Positions 7,636 through 15,538 of a stretch of 24,784 nucleotides of DNA are shown here, one piece after another. This DNA comes from WS-2 sp964650245. GTDB taxonomy: Bacteria; Eisenbacteria; RBG-16-71-46. Under the pieces are notes generated by a model. That model did not search any database, was not told where the DNA came from, and saw only the letters and a program-made list of their open reading frames with translations. Each line of letters begins with the position of its first letter. Positions within the stretch are counted from its first letter, which is position 1. The DNA lies in contig CAZYQK010000031.1 in the NCBI GenBank assembly GCA_964650245.1, forward strand, positions 1-24,784, read 5' to 3'. The translations under genes and the position numbers were made by a program.

Positions 7636-8330
7636 CCCAGCGACTCCTTCAACAGCTTCGCGAGCGCGGCGAGAGCGCGCGAGTAACGCTTGCGCGCCGC
7701 GGCGTGGTTCAGGCCCATCGCCTCCGCGATCTCCTGGTGGCTCATTCCCCGGTAGTCGTACATCAGCACCGCGATCCGAAGCGGCTCGGGCAGCTGCGCG
7801 ATCGCCTCGCGCACCAGCCGCTCCCGCTCGGCGGAAAGAGTCGCGTGCTCGGGGTCCCCGCCGCGGCTCGCGAGCCGCATCGTCACCGCCGTGTCCTGCT
7901 CGATCGAGGCGCTCCGCCTGCCTATCCGATAGGCGCCAGAGCGCCAGAGGTCGCGGCAGGCGTTGGTCGCGATAGCCGCGAGCCACGGCGCGGGATCCCG
8001 CGCGGCGTCGAGCTGCGCCGCGGCGCGATGCACTTTGAAAAACACGTCCTGCGTGACGTCCTCCGCGGCGGCGCGATTGCCCAACAGGTGATGGACCAGT
8101 CCGTAGACCTGGTCAAAATAGCGCTCGAAAAAGGCCGCCAGCGCTTCCGGGTCCTTCGCGCGCACGCGCTCCAGCACCTCGCGCGGCAGCGGCGGGCGCC
8201 CCGGGGCCACCGGGGCCGCACCCGGCCCCCCGGCGGCAGGGCCGGGCTGTGCCGAGGCCGGCTCCGCGGCGCCCACACCACCCCCTACGGACGTGGCAGG
8301 TTTCTGTGTCGGGCCGGGCGGGGGGACCAT
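7632..8330 (-). CDS. ECF-family RNA polymerase sigma factor
   Basis: 232 residues from ATG 8330, which has GAGGAG 7 nt upstream; a longer frame starting at 8465 lacks this. Residues 1-50 are an unusual Pro/Gly/Ala-rich leader. Region 2 lies at about 58-125 (FFERYFDQVYGLVHHLLG, then AEDVTQDVFFKVHR). Region 4 lies at about 175-228 (LPEPLRIAVLMYDYRGMSHQEI as its helix-turn-helix, then AARKRYSRAL). ECF factors direct RNA polymerase to a small regulon and are held by a cognate anti-sigma. The overlapping FecR-domain gene downstream is the obvious candidate. Upstream lies a histidine kinase gene, 176 nt away. Confidence 0.93.
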   Translation of the reverse strand: MVPPPGPTQKPATSVGGGVGAAEPASAQPGPAAGGPGAAPVAPGRPPLPREVLERVRAKDPEALAAFFERYFDQVYGLVHHLLGNRAAAEDVTQDVFFKVHRAAAQLDAARDPAPWLAAIATNACRDLWRSGAYRIGRRSASIEQDTAVTMRLASRGGDPEHATLSAERERLVREAIAQLPEPLRIAVLMYDYRGMSHQEIAEAMGLNHAAARKRYSRALAALAKLLKESLG

Positions 8331-8432
8331 CGAGCGCTCCTCGGAGTGAAACGCGCGGGTGGGGCGTGCCCGGCCCCGCGGTTTCGGCCGGGGGGCGGGC
8401 GAACGGTCAGAGGCGGGAGTATCGCACAGCGC

Positions 8433-8463
8433 GCGGCCGGAGGCGGTGGACGCCTCCGGCCGC
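8433..8463. terminator. Strong inverted repeat between kinase and sigma-factor genes
   Basis: A perfect 13-bp stem (8433-8445 with 8451-8463) around a 5-base loop GTGGA lies just after the kinase stop on the minus strand. No T-run follows on either strand, so it may act as a U-less terminator or an mRNA end stabiliser rather than a classical terminator. Confidence 0.45.
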
Positions 8464-8506
8464 ACGTAGCGCTCGGTGATGGACCCGGAGCGGGGCGCCG
8501 ATGCCG

Positions 8507-10105
8507 CTAGGCGGCGGCGTCCTCCACCCGCGCCTCGCGCGCCCCGGACACGTGCTCGGCCTCTTCGGCGAGCGCCAGCGGCAACCGCACCCAGAACGCG
8601 CTGCCGTTGCCGGGCTGGCTGTTGACCCCGACGTGGGCGCCATGCAGCTCGCTGATGCGCTTCACCAGGTGAAGTCCGATGCCGAGGCCGCCGTCATTGG
8701 CGTCGAGCCTGCGCACTCCCTGCCCGAACAGCTCGAAGATGTGCACCGTCTCTTCGGGAAGGATGCCGGGGCCCTGGTCCATGACCTCGATCAGGGCGTA
8801 CTCGCTCTCACGCCGGGTCTGGACCTTCACGGTGCCGCGGGCGGGACTGAACTTGATCGCGTTGACGATCAGGTTCACCACGACCTGCCGCATCTTGACC
8901 TCGTCGAGCATCAGGGGCGGCAGCTCCGGATCGGTCATCTCCATCACCTCGACTCCGTGCTTTTCGGCCATAGTGCGGGTGGTCTCGATCGCGGCGCGCA
9001 CCACCTCGTTCACCCCCAGCGGCACGCGGCGCAGCGCCAGTTTTCCGCTCTCGATCCGCGACAGGTCGAGGATGTCCTCGACCAGGTTGAGGAGCCGGCC
9101 CGCCTCGCCGCGCAGCCTTCGCAGGAACTCCGAGCGCTGCGCGGGGCCCAGCCTCTCGTCGTTGTCCTCGAGCAGCTCGGCGTAGGCGATCACCGAGGAG
9201 AGCGGCGTCTTGAGCTCGTGGCTCGCGGTCGAGAGGAACACGTCCTTCATCTGGTTCATCTCGCTCAGCTTGAGATTGGCCGCTTCGAGCTGGCGCGTGC
9301 GGCTGCTGAGCCGCTCCATGCTCTCGGCGCGGTCGATCACGGCGCCGACGTGCTCCGCGAACATGCGCAGCATCTCGCGGTGGTGATCCTGGAAGGTGTC
9401 GGGATGGTTGATCCGGTTGACGTTGAGCACGCCCACGCAGCGCTCGCCGACGCGCAGCGGCAGCGAGAGCGAGGAGGTGATGTTGCGGTCGGGCTTGAAG
9501 TGCTGGCCGAGCATGGGATTCGCGGCCTTGTTGGTGAGCAGCACCGCCTCCTTGCGCTCCGCCACCCAGCCGGCGATGCCCTCGCCCAGCCGCCTGCGCG
9601 CGTGGCGCGCGAACTCGGATTCGAGCCCGTAGGAGGCGCGTGTCTCGAGCATGCCGTCTTCGGGGTTGTAGATCATGATCGAAGCCTGCTGGGCGCGCAT
9701 GGTCGAGACCACGCGCCGCACGATGATCTCGAGGATGACCCCGAGCTCGAGCTGGAGGTTGAGCGTGGTCGAGACCTGGAACAGGGCGGAGAGCTCGGAA
9801 AGTCGGTTCGAGGTCTCCTCCTTCTCGCGCTCTTCGTGCACGAGCGCGTCCCGCATCTTGATCAGCTCGCGCTGCATGAGGGCGGTGTAGAGGCAGAAGA
9901 TGACGACCAGCCCGGCGAGCCCGATGATGGCGTAGTAGCCCTCGAGCGAGGCCCGCCCTTCGTTCTGCTCGATGATGCGGATCAACGGCAGGTAGAGCAT
10001 CGGCACCGCGGCCGCCAGCGAGATCACGACGGCGAAAGTGGAGGCCCACAGCCACCAGCTGCGTCGCGCGATGCGATCCTGCTTGGGATTCGGCTTCGTC
10101 TCCAA
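8507..10105 (-). CDS. Membrane sensor histidine kinase with GAF domain
   Basis: 532 residues. The start is TTG 10105, backed by a GGGGGGAGGG ribosome site about 9 nt upstream; no in-frame ATG fits better. Two membrane helices lie at about 18-43 and 57-76 with a very short loop between them, then a coiled linker (80-110), a GAF domain (about 115-260), a dimerisation domain with the phospho-accepting H296 (context ASHELKTPLSSV), and an ATPase domain. The ATPase has an N box (NLIVNAIKFS, 411-420), G1 (DQGPGI, 443-448), an F box (FELFG) and G2 (GGLGIGL, 472-478). All kinase motifs are intact. No response regulator is adjacent, so it is an orphan in this window; the partner is unknown. Confidence 0.93.
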   Translation of the reverse strand: METKPNPKQDRIARRSWWLWASTFAVVISLAAAVPMLYLPLIRIIEQNEGRASLEGYYAIIGLAGLVVIFCLYTALMQRELIKMRDALVHEEREKEETSNRLSELSALFQVSTTLNLQLELGVILEIIVRRVVSTMRAQQASIMIYNPEDGMLETRASYGLESEFARHARRRLGEGIAGWVAERKEAVLLTNKAANPMLGQHFKPDRNITSSLSLPLRVGERCVGVLNVNRINHPDTFQDHHREMLRMFAEHVGAVIDRAESMERLSSRTRQLEAANLKLSEMNQMKDVFLSTASHELKTPLSSVIAYAELLEDNDERLGPAQRSEFLRRLRGEAGRLLNLVEDILDLSRIESGKLALRRVPLGVNEVVRAAIETTRTMAEKHGVEVMEMTDPELPPLMLDEVKMRQVVVNLIVNAIKFSPARGTVKVQTRRESEYALIEVMDQGPGILPEETVHIFELFGQGVRRLDANDGGLGIGLHLVKRISELHGAHVGVNSQPGNGSAFWVRLPLALAEEAEHVSGAREARVEDAAA

Positions 10106-10231
10106 AGGAATGGCCCTCCCCCCACCATGATGGCCCAGGCCACGAATCTTCCGAGTTGCCGTCCGGGTTATCGGCGGATCCAGGCGGGGGGATTAGCCGG
10201 GAAGGGACTCCTGCCGGCGGTCCTGAGGTCC

Positions 10232-10240
10232 TGCTAGATT
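10232..10240 (+). promoter_or_regulatory. Extended -10 element of the GT-C-like gene
   Basis: TGC followed by TAGATT (10235-10240) is an extended -10. The GTG start codon at 10249 begins 8 nt later, so a transcript starting at the usual distance would have almost no leader. No convincing -35 is visible. Confidence 0.45.
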
Positions 10241-10248
10241 GGGCCGCC

Positions 10249-12309
10249 GTGACCCGCCCGCGAAAGCCTCCCTGGTGGCCCGCGTTCATCCTCGCGGGCG
10301 CGGCGCTGCTGGCGCTCTACGCGGGAGCGCTCCGCGTCGGGTTCCTCAACGACGACTACGTGTTCCTGGAGGAGGCCCGCACCCGGCCGCTGCTGGAATC
10401 GCTCACCCGGCCTGGGCCCCTGGGCAACTACTACCGCCCGCTCGCGCGCCAGGTCTACTTCGCACTGATGACCCCGATCGCGGACGGGCAGCCGCTGGCG
10501 TTTCATCTCGTGAACGCCGGGCTCCTGCTCGCCGCCGTGGCGCTGCTGCTCGACCTGCTGCTGGCTCTAGTCCCGGCCGCGGCCGCGATGGCGGGTGCCG
10601 CCTACTTCGCGCTGCTGCCATTCCAGCGCGTCAACCTGACCTGGGCTTCGTGCGTCCAGGATCTCATGGCACTGGTTGGATCGCTCGCGGCGCTCGCGTT
10701 GTATCGGCGCGGGCGGTGCGGCCTGGCCGCGCTCGCCACGCTCGCCGCGGTCGCGAGCAAGGAGGTGGCGCTTCCGCTGCCGGTGGCGCTTGCCGCGTGG
10801 GATCGTCTCATCGCCGGCCGGCCCCCGCGGGCCACGCTGGCGCGCGTATGGCCCGCGGCGGCGGTGGTCGCGGCGTGGACCGGCGTGCTGCTCGTGATGC
10901 GCGCCCTTCATCCCGCCGCGGCGGCGCCGCTTCGATTCGGGCCCGATCAGTTTCTCGCGGCGCTCGCGCACGAGCTGCAGAGCCTGCTGTGGCTGGATCA
11001 TCCGCAGGGCCTGGCACGGGGGCTCTCGGAGCGCGGGCCCGCTCCGCTCCCGCTCGTTCTGCTCGGCGCGCTGGCGTGGTGGGTTCATCCCGTGCCGCGC
11101 GCGGCGGCCGCGGGCGCTGCATCGGCGATCGCAGCCGCTGTGCATGCGAGCGTGGGCGCGCGCCCCGACCCCCGCGCGCTCGTGCGCTTCGCCCTGGTGT
11201 GGCTCATCGCCTTCGGCCTCATCACGGGTCCGGTCGCGCACCAGTGGAGCGCCTACTACTACACGCTTGCCGCCGTGGGAGCGGCGCTGCTGGTGTCGCG
11301 CCTGTGCGTTCGCATCGACCGCTGGCTGTGGCTCGCCCTCAGCGCCGGACTGCTGTGGCTGCACGCCGCGGGCGCGGAAATGCGCGCCTTCGCCATCGTC
11401 GAGCGGCCGTGGGTGTGGACCTCGCACTTCACCAGCTTCTACTTCGAGCGCGCCGCCGCGCTGGCCGACACGCTCGGGCGCGAGCTCAAGCGCCTCGAAC
11501 CCGCGCCGCCCCGCGGCACGCGCTTCTTCTTCGCCACCCTTCCGCCGTGGGCGGGATTTCAGACCGGCAACGGGCCGCTCCTGCGCGCGCTCTACCGCGA
11601 CCCCTCACTCGGCTCCTACTTCTACTCCTCGTACTCCGAGTCCACCGCCGCCGACCGGCCGGTGCGCCTGCTCTACTGGGACGGTGCGCGGCTCGAGCAC
11701 CTCTACCCGCGCGCCGCCGAGCCGCTGTTCCAGGTCGGGACCGATCTGCTGCTGCTCGACCGGCCGGCGGGAGCCGCGCACGCGTTCCGGCTCGGGCTCG
11801 CGGCGGGCGGCGATCCGCTCGACCATCTCTACTGGCTGGGCTGGGCCGAGCTGTGGCGCGGGAACCGCGATGCCGCCGAGGCCGCGTGGCGGGCATGGGG
11901 CGCTACCGACGACTCGCTGCTCTGGTGGAGAAATCTGAGGATGGCCGAAACCGCGCTCGACGAGCAGCGCGACACGCTCGCCACCCGGCGCCTGCTGCTC
12001 TCCGCCATCCGCTCCGGGATCGGCCGGCCCGAGGCCCACGCGGTGCTGGGGGCGCTGCTCGAGCGCGAGCGCCCCAAGTACGCGGCGCTCGAAACCAAGA
12101 TCGCGGTGTGGCTCAAGCCCGACGACTGGCTGGCGCGCCGCGAGCTGGTGCGCCAGCTCGTCGCGGCGCGGCTCGACGACCGCGCGCGGGCGGAGCTCGA
12201 ATCGCTCGATCGCGTGGATCCCGGCGCGCGCTTCGACCCGCGTCTCGCCGCGGCGCGCGCGGCGCTCGAGCGCCGCGCCGGAACGCGTTCGGGTGTGGCC
12301 GAGTTTTGA
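10249..12309 (+). CDS. Polytopic GT-C-like membrane protein with C-terminal helical repeats
   Basis: 686 residues from GTG 10249, which lies 8 nt after an extended -10. About ten membrane helices fill residues 10-390. The first loop has NDDYVFLEEAR and then NYYRPLARQVYF, the arrangement of an acidic pair after helix 1 and a YYRPL segment seen in GT-C lipid-linked sugar transferases (the ArnT/PMT/TMTC-like group). The C-terminal 250 residues are soluble and contain TPR-like helices (for example DHLYWLGWAELWRGNRDAAEAAW). A role in transferring sugars from a lipid carrier to a cell-surface acceptor is plausible by family, but the substrate is unknown. It is divergent from the kinase gene. Confidence 0.65.
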   Translation: MTRPRKPPWWPAFILAGAALLALYAGALRVGFLNDDYVFLEEARTRPLLESLTRPGPLGNYYRPLARQVYFALMTPIADGQPLAFHLVNAGLLLAAVALLLDLLLALVPAAAAMAGAAYFALLPFQRVNLTWASCVQDLMALVGSLAALALYRRGRCGLAALATLAAVASKEVALPLPVALAAWDRLIAGRPPRATLARVWPAAAVVAAWTGVLLVMRALHPAAAAPLRFGPDQFLAALAHELQSLLWLDHPQGLARGLSERGPAPLPLVLLGALAWWVHPVPRAAAAGAASAIAAAVHASVGARPDPRALVRFALVWLIAFGLITGPVAHQWSAYYYTLAAVGAALLVSRLCVRIDRWLWLALSAGLLWLHAAGAEMRAFAIVERPWVWTSHFTSFYFERAAALADTLGRELKRLEPAPPRGTRFFFATLPPWAGFQTGNGPLLRALYRDPSLGSYFYSSYSESTAADRPVRLLYWDGARLEHLYPRAAEPLFQVGTDLLLLDRPAGAAHAFRLGLAAGGDPLDHLYWLGWAELWRGNRDAAEAAWRAWGATDDSLLWWRNLRMAETALDEQRDTLATRRLLLSAIRSGIGRPEAHAVLGALLERERPKYAALETKIAVWLKPDDWLARRELVRQLVAARLDDRARAELESLDRVDPGARFDPRLAAARAALERRAGTRSGVAEF

Positions 12310-12614
12310 AGCACGCGGCTCAAGTGCGGGCTGACTTCCGGCGCTTTCTTGACGCAGGCGTCCATGTCAGACGGAATCTGGTCGAATAAAACAGTTGAAG
12401 GCTTGGGCGCGCGGGCGTATGAGCAAAGGCGCGTAAGGCTGTCCAACCATGAAGCCGGTGTGTGCCTTTATTCGGACGGCCCATCCCGGCACTACGGAGG
12501 AATGTAGCGTTGATTCTGCTCTCGCTTGCTTCGTTGCTTACAGTGGGGACGATTCTCCAGCGGCGACGCGGGCTCCGACCAACGGCTGCCGCGCCTGTTC
12601 TGGAGCAGGACGCC
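12310..12614 (+). promoter_or_regulatory. 305-nt leader region upstream of the sorting-tail protein
   Basis: No gene is supported here, and the base composition is lower in GC than its neighbours. TTGACG at 12349-12354 with GAATCT at 12374-12379 (spacer 19) is a possible promoter. Downstream, 12405-12413 can pair with 12459-12467 using several G-U pairs, enclosing a second stem of GGCT (12437-12440) with AGCC (12453-12456). This may be a structured 5' leader. A relation to known riboswitch classes could not be established. Confidence 0.3.
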
Positions 12615-13913
12615 ATGGGCGGAATTGGAAAACGCGCATGCTTGGGCCTGCTCTTGGCCCTTTGCGGGCTGACAGCCGCCTCCGGTTCCAGCCTCGCGCA
12701 ATCCTTCAACAACCCCAGCTTTGAGACCGACGCCTGGCCTGTGGGTTTTGTCAGCGACTGCGTGGCCCCCCCCATCACCGTGAGTCAGTGGACCTACAAC
12801 AAGAACGGCGGCTACGGCGGCCACGTCCACAATGGGAGTCCCAACTACGGGCCTACTCCCTTCGGAGATCAGTTCATCTTGCTGGACGGCGGCACCACTG
12901 CCGCCAATCCCTCTTGCCGACTGGGCGATGCGTACGTCGAGCAGACCGTTTCCGGCTTCGTGGTGGGACTGCCCTACCAACTGAGCTTTTCCATTTCTTC
13001 TGAAGCCAGCGGTTTCCCCTCGCAGGCTATCAGTCGCATCGCCGTGACGCTCACCGGCGCCACCAAGACCGGGCCGGTTGTCTTTTCCGCAGCGGGCCGG
13101 GGCCCGGGACTATGGGACACCTGGGTCAACAGAACCCTCAACTTCACACCCACGACAACTGCGGTGACATTCCACTTCGAGCACATCGATCCGATTCCGT
13201 TAATCGATTACAACGGGGTTGGCTTGGACAATTTGGCCATCAACCCGGGCTGCGCCTGCCTGGGAATCACGGCGGACTTCGAGGACGATCCTGCCAGCGG
13301 CTCCGACATCACGGGTGTGCCGGCCCACCAGAATTGGCTGCTCTCGAAGGGATTCGACATCACCGGTGCCCCTGCCGGGCTGGTCTGGTCGACCTTGATC
13401 ACCGGCTCGATCGGTGCAACGGGAATTGTCATCGGATTCGCCGAGCCAAATTACTCTGAAGCCGACCAAGGTTTGAGCACGGGCGAAACGCTGACCATCG
13501 ACTTCATGGCGGGATCCCCGGCGGTCGGATTGCAGAGGGCGGTCGCCGTGGAGCTGACGGTTGTCCCGACCCCCCTCAACAACAACGTCTTGTCGACCGT
13601 GACGATGGACGCGTTCGATCTCAACAACGTGCCGATCCCGGGCGCGAGTTCCACGATCACCTTCACGGGAGTGACGAATGGAACTCTCACGCCAGCGACG
13701 ATCACGGTGTCGAGCCCCAGCATCGCGATCGCCAGGGTGCGGCTCACCACAAGCACGCACGGGGCCGGAGGAGTCTGGATCGAGTCGGTGTGCCATGATG
13801 GAGGTCCGCTTGGTATCCCCGGTTTTGGCATCATTGGGATGGTGGGCCTGGCGGCGGCACTGCTCGGAATCGGTTCGTACGTTGTTCGGCGGCGGCGACC
13901 GATGCCGAGCTGA
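12615..13913 (+). CDS. Secreted protein with PEP-CTERM-like C-terminal sorting tail
   Basis: 432 residues from ATG 12615, chosen because it opens with a signal peptide (basic MGGIGKR, hydrophobic LGLLLALCGLTAASG, cleavage near SLAQ). Residues 30-210 form a beta-rich domain starting SFNNPSFETDAWPVGF and ending YNGVGLDNLAI, the pattern of DUF642/carbohydrate-binding-like jelly rolls. A second beta domain follows (215-395). The last 36 residues contain GIPGFGIIG, a hydrophobic helix and the cluster RRRR. This is the three-part layout recognised by exosortase-type transpeptidases, though the motif is neither VPEP nor IPTL. It is probably an exported, surface-anchored or sorted protein. Lower GC and richer Thr/Asn codon use set it apart from its neighbours. 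An alternative start at 12462 is unlikely. Confidence 0.7.
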   Translation: MGGIGKRACLGLLLALCGLTAASGSSLAQSFNNPSFETDAWPVGFVSDCVAPPITVSQWTYNKNGGYGGHVHNGSPNYGPTPFGDQFILLDGGTTAANPSCRLGDAYVEQTVSGFVVGLPYQLSFSISSEASGFPSQAISRIAVTLTGATKTGPVVFSAAGRGPGLWDTWVNRTLNFTPTTTAVTFHFEHIDPIPLIDYNGVGLDNLAINPGCACLGITADFEDDPASGSDITGVPAHQNWLLSKGFDITGAPAGLVWSTLITGSIGATGIVIGFAEPNYSEADQGLSTGETLTIDFMAGSPAVGLQRAVAVELTVVPTPLNNNVLSTVTMDAFDLNNVPIPGASSTITFTGVTNGTLTPATITVSSPSIAIARVRLTTSTHGAGGVWIESVCHDGGPLGIPGFGIIGMVGLAAALLGIGSYVVRRRRPMPS

Positions 13914-14120
13914 ACCGCCCGGGTCGCGCATCCGTCTGGTCTGAGGCACTGCGGCGCGCACGTGGCGACGCGGCGTCTGATTCGCAGCGCACGGATTCAG
14001 CCACCTGTTGCTCGCTCGAGCGGCGCTCGGCGGCGCCCGCGTGCGTGGCAGACCACGCAGGCCGTTCGCCCCACACGCTTCCGATACGCCAAGTCGGCCG
14101 CTCGAACCGGAGACCCACCT

Positions 14121-14309
14121 ATGACTGAACCACCCCTGCTTTCGCGCCCGGGACGAGCGATGCCGGCGTCGCCGATCCGGCGCCCCGCGCCCCTGGCGGG
14201 TCATGCCGAGATGGCAGGGCGCACGATCTACGCGCTCAACATCGGACAGCCCGACATCCCGACACCGCGCTCGATCCTCGACCGGCTGCGCGGCTGTGAC
14301 GAAAAGTAG
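14121..14309 (+). pseudogene. N-terminal stump of a class I/II pyridoxal-phosphate aminotransferase
   Basis: The 62-codon frame starting MTEPPLLSRPGRAMPASPIR continues with APLAGHAEMAGRTIYALNIG and QPDIPTPRSILDRLR, the well-known opening of aspartate-aminotransferase-like enzymes (normally about 390 residues). It ends abruptly with GCDEK and a TAG stop. None of the catalytic domain, including the pyridoxal-phosphate lysine, follows in any frame before the esterase gene. I read it as a truncated remnant. It was probably broken by a deletion or by insertion of the downstream gene; expression as a short peptide cannot be excluded. The 207 nt before it (13914-14120) hold no supported feature. Confidence 0.75.
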
Positions 14310-14354
14310 GTCGCTTACCCTCCCCTTCGTTCGACCCCGGGGCCGGAGCACGCG

Positions 14355-15365
14355 ATGAAGCGCGGACAGGTGTTGATCGAGGAGTTCGAGAGCGAGGTTC
14401 TGCGCGGCAACGCCGCGGGCGACCCGCACCTGCGCCGGATCCCGGTCTACCTCCCGCCCTCCTACGCGGAGGATACCGGCCGTCGCTATCCGGTCACGTT
14501 CGTCCTCACCGGCTTCACCGGCCGCGGCCGCATGCTCCTCAACGACAATCCCTGGGCGCCGTCGCTCCCGGATCGCATGGACCGCCTGATCGAGCGCGGC
14601 GCGTGCGCCGAGATGATCCTGGTCATGCCCGACTGCTTCACGCGCTTCGGCGGCTCGCAGTACGTCAACTCGAGCGCGACCGGGCGCTACGAGGACCACG
14701 TGATCGCCGAGTTGGTGCCGCACGTGGACCTGCGTTACCGCACGCTCGCGGACCGCGCGCACCGCGGCGTGATGGGCAAGTCCTCCGGCGGGTACGGGGC
14801 GCTGGTGCACGGCATGCGCCACCCCGAGGTGTTCGGGGCCACGGTCTGCCACAGCGGCGACGTCTACTTCGACTACGTCTATCGCGGCGACGTCCCCAGG
14901 TTCTGCTCGGCGGTCCAGGAGGCGGGCGGGATCAAGCAGTGGCTGGAAGCGTTCGAGGCCCGGCCCCAGAAGAAGCACGAGGACCTGGCCATCCTCAACA
15001 TCCTGGGGATGGCAGCGGCGTACTCGCCCAACCCCGCGAACCCGCCGTTCGGGATCGATCTGCCCTGCGACCTCGAGACCGGCGCCTTCCGCGAAGAGGT
15101 GTGGCGGCGCTGGCTCGAGCACGACCCGCTCACGCTGCTCGAGCGACACGCCGAAGCACTCGGCTCGATGCGGCTGCTGTACCTCGACTGCGGCACGAAG
15201 GACGAGTTCCACCTGCACCACGGCGCGCGCCTCTTCACCCGGCGGCTCGCGGCGCTCGAGATCGCGCACGAGTACGAGGAGTTTCCGGACGGGCACATGA
15301 ACATCACATACCGTTACGATGTGAGCCTGCCGAAGCTGGCCCGGGCGCTGGCGGCGAAACCTTGA
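14355..15365 (+). CDS. Putative esterase of the alpha/beta hydrolase fold (esterase D-like)
   Basis: 336 residues from ATG 14355, with GGAG 7 nt upstream. The fold order is that of the PF00756-type esterases: early strands (RRIPVYLPPSY), an oxyanion-type region (VLTGFTGRG), the nucleophile elbow G-K-S143-S-G-G at 141-146, a candidate acid at D278 or D283 (YLDCGTKDEFHLH), and the histidine H314 in PDGHMNITYR. No signal peptide is visible, so it is probably cytoplasmic. The family hydrolyses acyl esters, including S-formylglutathione and siderophore or carbohydrate esters; the substrate here is unknown. It follows the aminotransferase stump by 45 nt and may share its old promoter. Confidence 0.85.
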   Translation: MKRGQVLIEEFESEVLRGNAAGDPHLRRIPVYLPPSYAEDTGRRYPVTFVLTGFTGRGRMLLNDNPWAPSLPDRMDRLIERGACAEMILVMPDCFTRFGGSQYVNSSATGRYEDHVIAELVPHVDLRYRTLADRAHRGVMGKSSGGYGALVHGMRHPEVFGATVCHSGDVYFDYVYRGDVPRFCSAVQEAGGIKQWLEAFEARPQKKHEDLAILNILGMAAAYSPNPANPPFGIDLPCDLETGAFREEVWRRWLEHDPLTLLERHAEALGSMRLLYLDCGTKDEFHLHHGARLFTRRLAALEIAHEYEEFPDGHMNITYRYDVSLPKLARALAAKP

Positions 15366-15392
15366 CACGAGCCCGAGGCGGCATGGGAGTAT
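15362..15392 (+). promoter_or_regulatory. Possible promoter upstream of the helicase operon
   Basis: A perfect TTGACA (15362-15367) overlaps the esterase stop codon. GAGTAT at 15387-15392 is the nearest -10-like sequence, with a long 19-nt spacer, inside the small palindrome GGGAGTATCCC. It precedes the helicase start by about 150 nt. Confidence 0.3.
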
Positions 15393-15538
15393 CCCGGCCG
15401 AGCTTCGCTGGCGCTTCTGATTCGTCGGGAGGCCTGCCGGGGCTCGCCGGCATCAAGCAGCGCAGATGGCGCGCATGGGTCGCGGGCAGCGCGCACGGCC
15501 TGCCCGAACCGCGAAGCCGAGCATCGGGCGTCGGATGA

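Noticed and set aside
12405..12467. c-di-GMP-I riboswitch
   Set aside because: Some phrases are similar, but the first conserved helix and its tetraloop receptor are missing, so it is kept only as a possible structured leader.
13200..15368. 722-codon minus-strand open frame
   Set aside because: It overlaps the sorting-tail protein and esterase genes, which have clear domains; its translation is low-complexity.
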